Source: Bugulina stolonifera
Lineage: Eukaryota; Bryozoa; Gymnolaemata; Cheilostomatida; Bugulidae
Reading direction: 5' to 3'
DNA length: 64,000 nucleotides
Assembly: GCA_935421135.1 (NCBI GenBank)
Contig: OW285192.1
Coordinates: 787,501-851,500 of the forward strand
Under the pieces are notes generated by a model that was given only the letters and a program-made list of their open reading frames with translations, did no database searches and was not told the origin of the DNA. This document shows positions 11,901 to 24,400 of this stretch, piece after piece. Within the stretch, counting starts at the first letter, position 1; every line of letters begins with the position of its first letter. A program made the translations under genes and the position numbers.

Positions 11901-14900
11901 GAGAGGAAATTGTGAAGAGCACACCCCAGACTTTAAAGAGAATGGAGTAGTAGACATCCCCTTAAAGAAGGGAGGGTATACTACCCCACCAACAGTTGTT
12001 GGAGTGTATGCTGGGATGAGTATTTTGGAAGGTGGAGAGTGACCAGTGACCCTTTGCAAAAAGGATATGGTCTTTTTTAGTGAATAGATATCTGTTAGAA
12101 AGCGTGTGTTGAATGAGATGTGTCGGTGACAGGGCTTTCCATCAATATGATGATTAGATGGAAAGTTGTAGTGTCTATTCATCCCCTCATCATCTACTGT
12201 TATGTGATAGCAAAAACAGATTCGGAGCAAAAAATGCTGTTGAATGTGGACACCTCGTCGGTGCCCAACATTCTTATTGCATAAAAAACAGGGGTCATCC
12301 GATTCAAATGGCTTTGTTAGTGACATCTCCAGTCTTCTTTTTGTCTCATCACTAACAAAGACATAGAATCTTAGACCCCCCTTACATATCGACTTTGCTC
12401 TGAGTCCTAAAAAAGAAAGAAAATAACAAGAATAAGTGAGAGAGAACATATGACTTACTTGTAAATCAGAAAAAAAAGATTCTAAATATACAAATAGATA
12501 CTAAATCATTCTTACCTATCTCGAAGCCATCTACTCCCCCACATTGTTCAAATAAAGCAATCTCTTCTTCCCCTAGTTCTGTTTCTTTTTCATTCTATAA
12601 TGTAAATAAAATGTGCAGTGACTAATTAACAAACTACATTAACATAGTTATTTGTAATATATGGTTTTTGAAGAATTTGATGAAAAAACTGGCACTCTAA
12701 GTACTAAGCAAGTCTACTAAAGCCTGTCTATTTACTCACATAAAGAGAAATACATCATCAACATAAGAAAACCAGTTGTAATTTATGTTATATTTTTTCA
12801 CATAAGAAAAGAAAAAAGGTGTCTTATTGATAAAAATAATACATAAGAAAGAAAGTGCAATACTTATAATAAAAATATCACTAATCTTTAACATCTTAGA
12901 CATGGTAACAGACTTATAGAATTAGAGAAAATCATACTATGACTAATTAACATCTGGTTTTAAAAAGGAAGTAGTCTCTTTTGACATTCTAGACATGGTA
13001 AGAGGCTTATAGTATAAAAAAGTACATCATCATTATGTGTAACTAACATGTACTTCTGCAGAAATGTCAGTAATCTCCTTTGACATCTTAGAAACCCAAC
13101 ACCATAGTGGATTGAAGGTGTAATGCATGTGTGAACAAATAGGATAATAGACTAACCATTTCTGGAGATGGGATTCTTTTCCTCGAGATTCGTCTTCTGT
13201 CTTCCGAGTCGTACGTAATCATATACTTCGTACCTTTTTTTGATGTTTTAATTTTTCTTATATATTTCTTTCTTTGATATTTAGATGTAGAAGCCTGTAA
13301 GTATATGTAGAGTAATAAACATATACCAAAGCATAAGTCAAGTAAACGGAACTACTAATGCAACATAGTTACTAAACAAAGAAAATAAGAATGAATAAAA
13401 ATATATAGGAAACATGAGCATAGTGGTAGTGTACAAGTCAAGTATACAAAAATACTAATCCCTATAGTTATTGAGCAAGAGAATAAGAATACTGATAACA
13501 ACTACTTTTAGAATGAATAGCATAGGCAAGTTAAATAACAAGTAATAATATATACTAAAGCCTTAACTGTGTGGATAAAACCACCAACTCACCATAGTCA
13601 CTGGGGAATAGAAACAAGAACAGATAAACAGAACATGTGTTAGCAAGAATTAATTTTGAAGTGAATAATCAGTATAAGACAGAAAAAAAACCAAAAATAC
13701 CACCCCTTACTTTTTATGTGTTTTTCAACCAATTGAGTCTTTCTGATGGTAAGCTCCTCCCAAACAGAGAGATAAATTACTCTTGTGTTAGTGCAGATCT
13801 ATTTATTAGAATTAATCAGTTAGTCTTTTTAGCTTCAAGTTCATCCTAAGTAGTGTAATAAATCACTTTGGTGTAGACCTATTTATTAGAATTATTCAGT
13901 TAATCTTTTTAGCAACAAGTTCATCCCAAGTAGTGTAATAAATCACTTTAGTGCAGACCTATTCATTAGAATTATCCAGTTAATCTTTTTAGCAGCAAGT
14001 CCACCCCAAGTATTGTGATAGGCCACTTTAGTACAGTATAGTCTTGGATGTAGAGTATAGGCTACACTTGATAATATACTTCTTTGCTAGGATGTACAAG
14101 TATAGTCAGTACAAGTGGTAATAAACTGTTTTGATACTTATTACCCTACTAGTGGTATAACTACTCATATTGAAAATAAATCTCACCACTTATAAAGTTT
14201 CTAAGCTATGGTCACACTAATTGTAGTATAGACAGAGCAGATCTCTACACACATGCTTTCATGTTGAGAATCAAAACAGTTTAATATATAAGCTTACAAA
14301 GTTTCTAAGCCCTGGACATACCAAAGGAGAATTATACCACTACTAAAATATAATTAGCCCCAATGTTAACTCAAATGAGTAAGTTCATATTAAAATACAT
14401 ATTAAAATAGCTAGGATGTACTAGTATAGCCAGTACAAGTGGTAATAAACTGTTTTGATACTTATTACACTACTAGTGGTATAACTACTCATATTGAAAA
14501 AAATCTCACCACATATAAAGCTTCTAAGCTCCGGTCACACAAATTGTAGTATAGACAGATCAGATCTCTACATACTTGCTCTCATGTTGAGAATCAAAAC
14601 AGTTTAATACATAAGCTTACAAAGTTTCTAAGCTCTAGTCATACCAAGGGAGTATTATATCACTACTAAAATAGAATTAGTCCCAATGTTAACTCAAATG
14701 AGTAAATTCATACTAAAATACATATTAAAATAAGTTTACTCACCATATTAATTGTTGAGTGATGTTTATTCAGAGAAATTAGTAAATATCCACAGAGTTG
14801 CAAGTCTTTACTAGGTGGTTGAGTGGTAATGATAAAAATCCTCTCTCACACTTGCTTTTATGGAAATCTCTGTCCAATCAGAAGTGATGTGCCTTTTTTT

Positions 14901-17900
14901 AGTCTGATTTATTGCATCCCGATGTGATTCGATGTAACCCGATGTAACCCGATGTAACCCGATGTAACCCGATGTAACCCGATGTAACCCGATGTAACCC
15001 GATGTGTTTTCGACCTCCCCCGATGTGTTTTCGACCTCCCCCGATGTGATTCGATGTGTCTCGATGTGTTTTCGACCTCCCCCGATGTGATTCGATGTGT
15101 CCCGATGTGTTTTCGACCTTCCCCGATGTGACCCGATGTAACCCGATGTAACCCGATGTAACCCGATGTAACCCGATGTGTTTTTTACCTCCCCCGATGT
15201 GTTTTCGACCTCCCCCGATGTGATTCGATGTGTCTCGATGTGTTTTCGACCTTCCCCGATGTAACCCGATGTGTTTTTGACCTCCCCCGATGTGATTCGA
15301 TGTGTCCCGATGTGTTTTCGACCTCCCCCGATGTGATTCGATGTGTTTCCGACCTCCCCCGATGTGATTCGATGTGTTTTCGACCTCCCCCGATGTGATT
15401 CAATGTGATTTCGACCTCCACCGATGTAATTCGATGTGTTTTCGACCTCCCCCGATGTGATTCGATGTGTTTTCGACCTCCCCCGATGTGATTCGATGTG
15501 TTTCCGACCTCCCCCGATGGGATTCGATGTGTTTTCGACCACCCCCGATGTGTTTTCGATCTCCCCCGATGTGATTCAATGTGATTTCGACCTCCCCCGA
15601 TGTGATTCGATGTGTTTTCGACCTCCCCCGATGTGATTCGATGTGTTTTCGACCTCCCCCGATGTGATTCGATGTGTTTTCGACCTCCCCCGATGTGATT
15701 CGATGTGTTTCCGACCTCCCCCGATGTGATTCAATGTGTTTTCGACCTCCCCCGATGTGATTCGATGTGTCCCGATGTGTTTTCGACCTCCCCCGATGTG
15801 TTTTCGACCTTTCCCGATGTGTTTCGATGTTTCCCTATGTGTTTTTGATCTTTCCCGATGTGATTCGATGCACTCTGATGTGTTTCCAATGCGCTCCAAT
15901 GTATATGCTGTTAGCCAATCAGCTTTATTTGTATCTTTTTATTCACTATATAAAGAGAGGTGGAAACAGTATTTTAGTTAACTCTTTCTAGCTCCAGTCT
16001 GTTCTTAATAGAAATTAAAGAGGGTTAGCACACAAATAACATGGAAAGTGGGTATGGATCAAGCGAGTATAGCAACAAGCTAATGACTCCTATAAACCAA
16101 GAGCTGATGAAGGTAACAGTGGAAAGATGTACAGAACAAAGCAAGTATGAGAATAAAGACTTATTTGAGGGGGTGTCTGAGCTCTTTCTCCAAAAAAGCT
16201 TACCTCTAGACTGGCAGAAATGGGATCCTTTAACCGATATTCGTAATAAGCTTAGCACACAGTTACTAGAAGAAATTCGTTCTATCTTTTGGGAGCAAGA
16301 TGGAAAGGATGAAGAGTTGTAAGTTATACATACTTCCAACTATTTTTTTTTTGTTTCGTATTGTCTTTTATGATCAAAATAAAATATGATAGACAAATTT
16401 CCCATATAACTACCTCTCAACTATGTGAAAAACAAATATCATGCTAAATGATGTAGTGAGGTACTAGAAGCAGCCCGAGATAGAGATGAGAGAGCCATTG
16501 CACTCGCGGTATTTGTTGCGAGGAGTCACAAACAACTGAATACAAAGAATGCGAATCGGCAGACATTACTTCACCTAACTGTACAGTCTTATTGTTCGGA
16601 TTCACTAATTCGCCTCATCATCACAAGGGGAGCGGATGGAGCAATAGCCGATGCTTGGGGTTAGTGTTTTATAGCACCAATGTTTGCATGCATTGCTTGT
16701 TAAAAAATATAGTATTGCAAAACTTGTAACAATTCGATACTTATCTATATTGCTAATGTTTATTTGGAAGGTGACACCCCCCTTCACATTGCTGCACGTC
16801 TGGGTAGAGCTAAGGTTATTCATGCTCTAACCACAAGTTTGACCAGAGCAGAAGTAAAGCATCCATACTTCAGAGTTCCTTACAAATCACTTCCCCAAGA
16901 CAATGTACAGAGCTACAATCATGATGGAAGGAGTGTAGTCCACCTCATTGTTGAAACAGCGCATAGCAGCAAGCATAGAGAGGCACTAAAAGTACTAAAA
17001 AAAAATACTCGGGCTGACTTAGATATGAGGGTAAGTGAATACATTACAGTGGAATAAAAGTAGAGTAGATCGAATTGATAAGTTAGATGGGGAGTTTAAT
17101 TCTATTCTCTTGTTTGATATTATAGCGAATGGGAGATGGATATGCCCCATCTCACATTGCCATAGAGAATGAAGACTACGAATGTCTACATACATGTCTA
17201 AGATTGGGAGCTGATTCTGAAGTTCGTAACTACAAAAGTGAAACTCCTCAACAACTAGCTCACCTCTACAAATCAGCAGATATGGTAAGGGACCAACAAC
17301 ATAAAGAAGTATAGATTTCTTGCTTTGTCCACCTTGAGTGATATTCGTCTGAGTAAAAAACTAAAATCATCTTGTAGGTAAGACTGTGTCAAGAGTTTGG
17401 AGCTGGAGCATATCAATTAGAGTATGCCGAGACCGAAGTCGTAAACATTATAGCTCCTACGACTTCTGATGAAGATGAGTAATAAGTACCTAAACCCCTC
17501 TTTTATTTATTCTATTGCTACTATTGTGAAGTTTATTTAATATATTACATAATGCTGACTTAACACATGCACACAACCTTTTATTTATTCTATTGCTACT
17601 ATTGTGAAAAGTTTATCTAATGTATAATATACACTGTCTTAACACATGCACACAGACTTTCTTGCTAATAACAGATATGACATACTCTTTTAAATATGTG
17701 TCTTTTATTCTTTCAATTGTGTTTTAACACGTGTACACAATCTTTTATTCATTCTATTGTCACCATTGCGGAAAGTTTATTTAATGTATTATATATGCTG
17801 ACTTAACACATGCACACGTTTCTTTATTGTCAATACAATGTATATCATAGAACCAACCCTTCTTCCCATCAGTGTATTTATAGCCAAGACTTTACACATT

Positions 17901-18392
17901 TCTTTATTAACAATGCGATGCACATCATAAACCAAGCCTTCTGTAGTACTTCTTCTTATCGCTAACGAGAGTTATAGGCGAAGCGCAGCCGAATTCGCTC
18001 GTTTAGATCACAAGCTTTTCGAGTGGAGGGCTCGGGAGAAGCGGCGGGCCGCTGCCTAGTCGCTTGGCCCGGTGGATACGGGGCACCGGCGTCGCCTCCA
18101 CGTGTACGGTCGGCGCCGCACGCAACGTGGGCGGACGCGGCTTGACCGCCTCAAACGATTGGTTGTTCGGGTGAGTGGGGGTTGCGGGGGGGAGGGTGGG
18201 CGGCGGTGGAGGAGGGGTGGCGGTGATGACGGTGATGGCGGCGGCGGCGGTGGTGGTGGCGGTGGCGGCGGCGGCGGTGGTGGCGGTGGTGGTGGTGGCG
18301 GCGGTGGTGGTGGTGGCGGTGGTGGCGGTGGCGGCGGTGGCGGCGGCGGTGGTGAGGGCGGTGGTGGTGGCGGCGGCGGTGGCGGTGGTGAG

Positions 18393-18430
<38 letters not shown>

Positions 18431-21400
18431 TGCGGACGGGACGAGGGCGGTGGCGGGGAGGAGGGAGGAGTGGGAGGTGGGGGAGGGGGAGGGGAGGAGG
18501 GTGGGAAGGAGGAAGGGAAGGGGTCGTGGCCGGGTTCGGGGTCAAGTGTGCAAATGTTTTTTCGACCAATCAGAAGGGGGGATTTTGGGGTGACCTTGGC
18601 AAGGTCGTGTGCAAAATTTTTGTGCTCTTCTGTGATTGGTTGAAATCGGAAATACCGGCTTGTGATTGGTTGAAAACAGGGGTCAATGAGTGCGTGTCTG
18701 TCTAGAAGTGCACTGACTATACTACTAATGTCTGGCCACTCCAATATTCATTACAATGTAGTCCTCATATGAATAATACAGGAGGCAAATAGTGTACATT
18801 ATACTGTACAGTGCATATGCACATTATAGTGTACTGTTAGCATAGCACATTATAGTGTACTATTGTAATGGTTTCTGTGTTTTGGTGCGGTCGTCCTTGG
18901 ACGACTATCGACCCAGAAATGAAGTGCCTATGAGTGGTAATAGGACTTCGCATTACATGAAAGATCGAGCGGTCTCAGTAGCCCAAATGCTACCAAAGAC
19001 GACCCATCTGATCTCAAGTCCGACCTTCAAACTATACAATGAAAGAGAGTAGTTCGACCTAATAGGCGGTTCGCAAAGCGAATGACCTAGTAAAAGGAAG
19101 AGAAAGTCTCTGTATCAAGTATAGATGTGTCTTTATTGAAAGCCAAGTGAAGACTGAGACAATGAACAGTAAAACAGTGCCCTTTATATAGTATAAGGAC
19201 TTCCGGCCGACGTGACGTCGGGAAAAGACGACGTGTGGTCGTCCGGAAGTTGCGCAACAAGATGGCCGCCGGAAGCCCGACGGCCGACCCAAAATAGGTC
19301 GGGTTCTACAAAAGTTGCTTATAATGGTCCAATTCATGTACAAAATGAATATCAATGGATTCTGAGAGGTCGGGCCTCTGTACATGGGTATAAAAGGCAT
19401 TAAAAAGACTTAGTAACATTCATGTAGTTATATACAGTTATATAGTGGAACAATACATGAATAAGTAGTGAGTATGAGCACATGGAGACACGTATATAGA
19501 CAGTAATTAATGGTTTGGACATGCAATACAGTTAAAGGTACGTATACGAACACTAATTGTGAGAATGTGAGTGTTAGATGAGTAGCGCTATAACAACTAC
19601 TGAGCACTTAAGGTGCGATGGAGCTTCGTCCGGGAGTTGGAGTCGTATACAAATGTCCTGTACCATCACATAGCCCCCCGATCCTTGGCACTATCCCTTC
19701 GAGAGTGTTTAAGGATCTGCTCCGTGAGCCGTTGGTGGAGGGATATTTCGTCTTGTACGGCTTCTGTCTGCTGGACTATAGTGAGTCGGTCTCTAATGTG
19801 TGAGTGAAGAAGTCTCTGCTGGAGTATGTGCAATTGGTGCCTGAGGCGTCCGAGACGATTGTTTAAAGTGGCACACAATCGTTCTCTCTCCTTTTGGAAT
19901 TTTGCTGTAGGTGCGCGGGATTCAAGAGTCTTCTTTGTGTTTTTAGTATCTGGGGGGCTGGTCGACAATGGGACGGCCTTGTCTGATCCGGGTCTAGCCT
20001 TAGGCGGCCGGGGCCGACGTTTGGGTATGTCATAAGTATCAGTCCCTCTATGGTCCAAGGCTGGAGGGTCCATGCGAGTCTGTGGTCGCTTTGGACTGCC
20101 TAGTCGCTCCCAGGGCGACTTTCTTTTACTTGTTTTCTTTGGGGCAGGAGGAGGTGTCAGTCGCACCACTGCTGCTCTGGCTTCAGCTTCTGGAGGAGCT
20201 GGTATAGTGAAAGGTTTTGGTCCTACGTCTGCTGGGATACATGAGGGGTAGGCGACCCTCTTGTCGAGCTTCATCGCCTTGAGGAAAAGCTGGAACATGT
20301 GGGAATCCACTTCATATTGGATGGCTCCGTGGCCTGTCTGGTCTTGATGCCGATAGACAGTCTCTGCATCACGGGCACTAACTCCACAGGAACAGAAGAA
20401 CTGGGTAAAGTGTTGGCGTGTGTGAGCCTTGATGATGTTCTCCGTCCCTTCTAGCCTACATAGTCGACAATAGGAGTTCCTTCCTTTACATCGGGCTGTC
20501 CGACGTATATCACTACTGGTCCGTGGAGAGATCCAGCAAAGTTGAGACTGCGGCATAGGCGTCTCTGGAGAGGTCTCTATAAGAGAAAGTGTAGATACAA
20601 GAGGTTGATCATTCAAATTAGTAATGTTTGCGTAGGCCGAGTCGTCCTCGTCACCCGACTCAGTCACATGGTGTATAATATCATTTGAGTACATATGCGT
20701 GTCCGAGGTCGTCCCGGAGGGGAGGCGGTGCATGTCCGAGTCGGTTAGGACGGCATCGTCCCGAAGTATCGAAGATACTTCAGTATGATCCGACCCGACT
20801 GGCACGGCCTCATCCCTCGAGGAGTTCCCGAGATCAGCATATAAGTCGTCGTCGTCCAAAAGCAACAGTACCTCGTCCAAGTCTATTGGCTCACCTGGCA
20901 AGTCCATTAGTAGGCCGACTAGGGGGGGCACCGCCCTCGTTGACGAGTCTTGAATAGAGTGCTCTGTTGTCCGACTAGGTGTTGACTGAGTGGTGGTGTT
21001 GAAGGTACTGGGGGATCCATCTGGATCCTGGCCTTTTATAGGTGTGAGGGCTGCCCTGGTTCTCCTTGTAGTGTGCGACGTTATGTCTGCAACAGCTGGC
21101 TTCTCACCATGTAGTAGAACTACGTTGCGGCGGAAGTGCACTTGTCTGACCCCTGTTGTTAGATCTATTTTGATCTCAAGGTTGTCTGGGTCACCGGATC
21201 CGTCTGTTGAATTGGAGAGTAAACACGGGCCTGGCCGTGTCGGCCTACGACAGGTAGTCGTCTGGGCAGCCCATTTGTGATGAATTCTTTCTAGTATAAC
21301 CTCTGGGGGTCGGCCTCGCTTCCACCGGGCCTTCCTCCTGTATGATAGGGGTCTATTTTCCCTAGTGTAGGGCGTTAGCATCCGGACGTAGGAGGGTCCA

Positions 21401-24400
21401 CCTTTTGAACCTCTGCCCCAGTCGGGCGGCGGGAATATCGGGTGCTGGAAATAGTCGACAGCACCTTCCTCGAGGCGGTTTGCACCTTGTCTACGCTCTT
21501 GAATGCGCGGCTTTTTAGCCTGTCGGCCCTGGTCCTCCACTTGCCTCTTTTTCTTCGCTGTTCCTCCCTCGGCTTCTAGCCCCCCTATCGGGTAGCCAGG
21601 GCGTCGGCATTGTTCATCGACGCCATGCGGAGTTGTACTGGGCGGTAATGATCCTTTTCCTCCCTCGGCCCTGGATCCTCTGTGGGGATATCCTTGACGT
21701 CGGCATTGATCATCGACGTCGGGCACAGGTGTACTAAGTGATGAGCTTCCCGTTCCTCCCTCGGCCCTGGATCCTCTGTTGGGGTGTCCTTGACGTCGGC
21801 ATTGATCATCGGCGTCGGGCGCAGGTGTACTAGGTACTGAATTATCCGTTCCTCCCTCGGCCCTGGATCCTCTGTTGGGGTGTCCTTGACGTCGGCATGG
21901 GTCATCGACGTCGGGCGGAAGCGTACTAGGCTTCATCTCAGGCATCGTCCTCAATGTATAAGGGCTTCCCGTTCTATTGACACACGGCCATTGATCTCGG
22001 CTGGTGTATACCTTAGCGGTATGGCAGTTTACAGAACACTTGTGCTTCGTCAGGTAGGGCATCCCTAGGACGCCGTCTTCTGGTATGGAGCCGATGAGGA
22101 ACAGTTCTTGGCTGAAGGTACGACCGACTACCATAGGTAGTCTCACCATTCCCTCGAACTTCAGAGTCGAGCCGTCGGCCATCTTGCCGTACGGCTGACT
22201 TACTGGTAGGACCTCTAGGTCGGGTCTCTGCAGCTTCTTCAGGATGCGAGGTGATATTAGGTTGGTCGTACAGCCCGTGTCCAAGAGTAGGGTTACGTCT
22301 TGGCTACATAGTCGTCCTTGTATGTACAGGCTAGGTACGTGCGGCTTCACATATGTCACTTGAGTTACTGTTTTAGAAGGGGGGTCGGCCTTGCCGACCG
22401 GATACTTGGGACGGTCTTCCGAGATGGAAATGTGAGAGGTGTGAGGAACTTGTAGGGCCCGAGTGCCAGCCTCTACTGTCTCGGGCCGGAGCCTTTTCCC
22501 GACTCGGGTACTGGCGGCTCAGGATATGTGGGGGGAGTGTTCCCATTGGTCCGTTGAGGAGGGGGACCAGGCTTTTTGCTGGTCTGCCAGGAGGGTCTGT
22601 TCCGAGGTCCTGGTGCTCTGGGGGCGTCTAGTAGTCCTCGAAGTCGTCTGACTTCTTGGCTGAGTGTCTGGATGGCCTCTTTTAGGTCGTTGATCCAGGT
22701 CAGGTCGGAGTCCACTGTATTTATTTGGGGTGTCTCCGGCTCGGGTTCTGTGACTGCCCTGATTTGGTGTGCTTTACTTCCACGGGAAGGTCCCTTGACG
22801 AGCAGGAAGTCGTTTCCGGCTCGGACGGCCGAGTCCACATCTCTGGGGTTTATCGCCAAGAGGTGTCTCTGTAGGTGTCCGTCCTCAAGAGAGTTACTGA
22901 AGTTTTCCACAGCCAATACCCGGCGGTGCGCTTCGGGTAGTTCCTGGAAAGCCACATGTACAAGTTTCTTGACTAAGGTGGCATGTTCTTGTAATGACAT
23001 GCCGGGATCTTTCCGCAGCTGTATGAGCTGGAGTCTAGCTTCTTTATCAGTTAACCCGTATCGGGCGCGTAGAGCTTCGAAGATCCCTTCTGAGGTGCCG
23101 GGTCGGCCACATTCTTGTGCCGGTCCCTTGAGGGCTTCTCTTAGGTGAAGGTACATGGCTGCCGGGCTCCAGTCGTTTGCCTCGGCTATGGTCAGGAACT
23201 GTTCTATAAAGAACTCGACATCTCCTTGTCCGTCGAACTGTGGTGTCTTGAAAGAGGGTTGAGGCGGCTGAGGTCGAGCTACTTCTATGTACTGTCCAAT
23301 TACCTCTACTAGCCTGTCTATATCGCTAGCCATTGCTGAGTATAGATGGAGCCTCTTTAGTGAATGGGACGTGTTGTCCTCGGTTGGATGTCTGTAGGGT
23401 GTCGGGTAGTTAGTTAACTACCGTAGTTTGTTAGGCCGGGTCGGCCTGATGGTCGTACTGAGTACCGTCAATCTATTCTGGATCCGAGGTCGGTCTTTGA
23501 TTGAAGATCCGGCGTAGGTCGGGCTACATCCAGCGGAACCACGAGAATTATTGGTGCACTTTAGCGTTTGTCACCTTCTCGTATCCAAGGTTCCCGGGTC
23601 CGAGTCCTAAATCGCCGTAGAAGTATTGAAGAGTGAGGTCGGTCGGTCACCCGAGGCCGAGGTCACCTTCCTTCGCTTCGTATCGTAAGAGTACGACCTT
23701 AGAATCCCACCGCTGCCACCAATGTAATGGTTTCTGTGTTTTGGTGCGGTCGTCCTTGGACGACTATCGACCCAGAAATGAAGTGCCTATGAGTGGTAAT
23801 AGGACTTCGCATTACATGAAAGATCGAGCGGTCTCAGTAGCCCAAATGCTACCAAAGACGACCCATCTGATCTCAAGTCCGACCTTCAGACTATACAATG
23901 AAAGAGAGTAGTTCGACCTAATAGGCGGTTCGCAAAGCGAATGACCTAGTAAAAGGAAGAGAAAGTCTCTGTATCAAGTATAGATGTGTCTTTATTGAAA
24001 GCCAAGTGAAGACTGAGACAATGAACAGTAAAACAGTGCCCTTTATATAGTATAAGGACTTCTGGCCAACGTGGCGTCGGGAAAAGACGACGTGTGGTCG
24101 TCCGGAAGTTGCGCAACAAGATGGCCGCCGGAAGCCCGACGGCCGACCCAAAATAGGTCGGGTTCTACAAAAGTTGCTTATAATGGTCCAATTCATGTAC
24201 AAAATGAATATCAATGGATTCTGAGAGGTCGGGCCTCTGTACATGGGTATAAAAGGCATTAAAAAGACTTAGTAACATTCATGTAGTTATATACAGTTAT
24301 ATAGTGGAACAATACATGAATAAGTAGTGAGTATGAGCACATGGAGACACGTATATAGACAGTAATTAATGGTTTGGACATGCAATACAGTTAAAGGTAC

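Larger units (their letters stand above)
9226..18726. mobile_element. Polinton/Maverick-like element (non-autonomous) carrying IkB-like and zinc-finger-like genes
   Basis: 9501 bp, bounded by inverted repeats of about 1.25 kb whose ends read AGTAGTATAGTC...GACTATACTACT. It is flanked by a perfect 6-bp direct repeat AATGTC (9220-9225 and 18727-18732). Long TIRs, AG...CT ends and 6-bp target duplications are the published structural signature of Polintons/Mavericks. Autonomous members are usually 15-20 kb and encode protein-primed DNA polymerase B, a retroviral-type integrase, a packaging ATPase, a protease and capsid proteins. None of these is visible. Instead there are two spliced genes transcribed outward from a central minisatellite: a Cys/His two-finger protein (minus) and an IkB-like ankyrin protein (plus). 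I infer a derivative mobilised in trans. Another integrase-mobilised element class with similar ends is possible. Confidence 0.8.

Noticed and set aside
14811..15899. Minus-strand frames encoding HIESHRGRSKT-type repeats
   Set aside because: Pure products of the 31-bp minisatellite with several overlapping open frames.
18570..18590. Possible NF-kB binding site (ggggggattttgggg) in the TIR
   Set aside because: It lacks the CC half of GGGRNNYYCC. A link between the IkB-like cargo and its own TIR is attractive but not supported.
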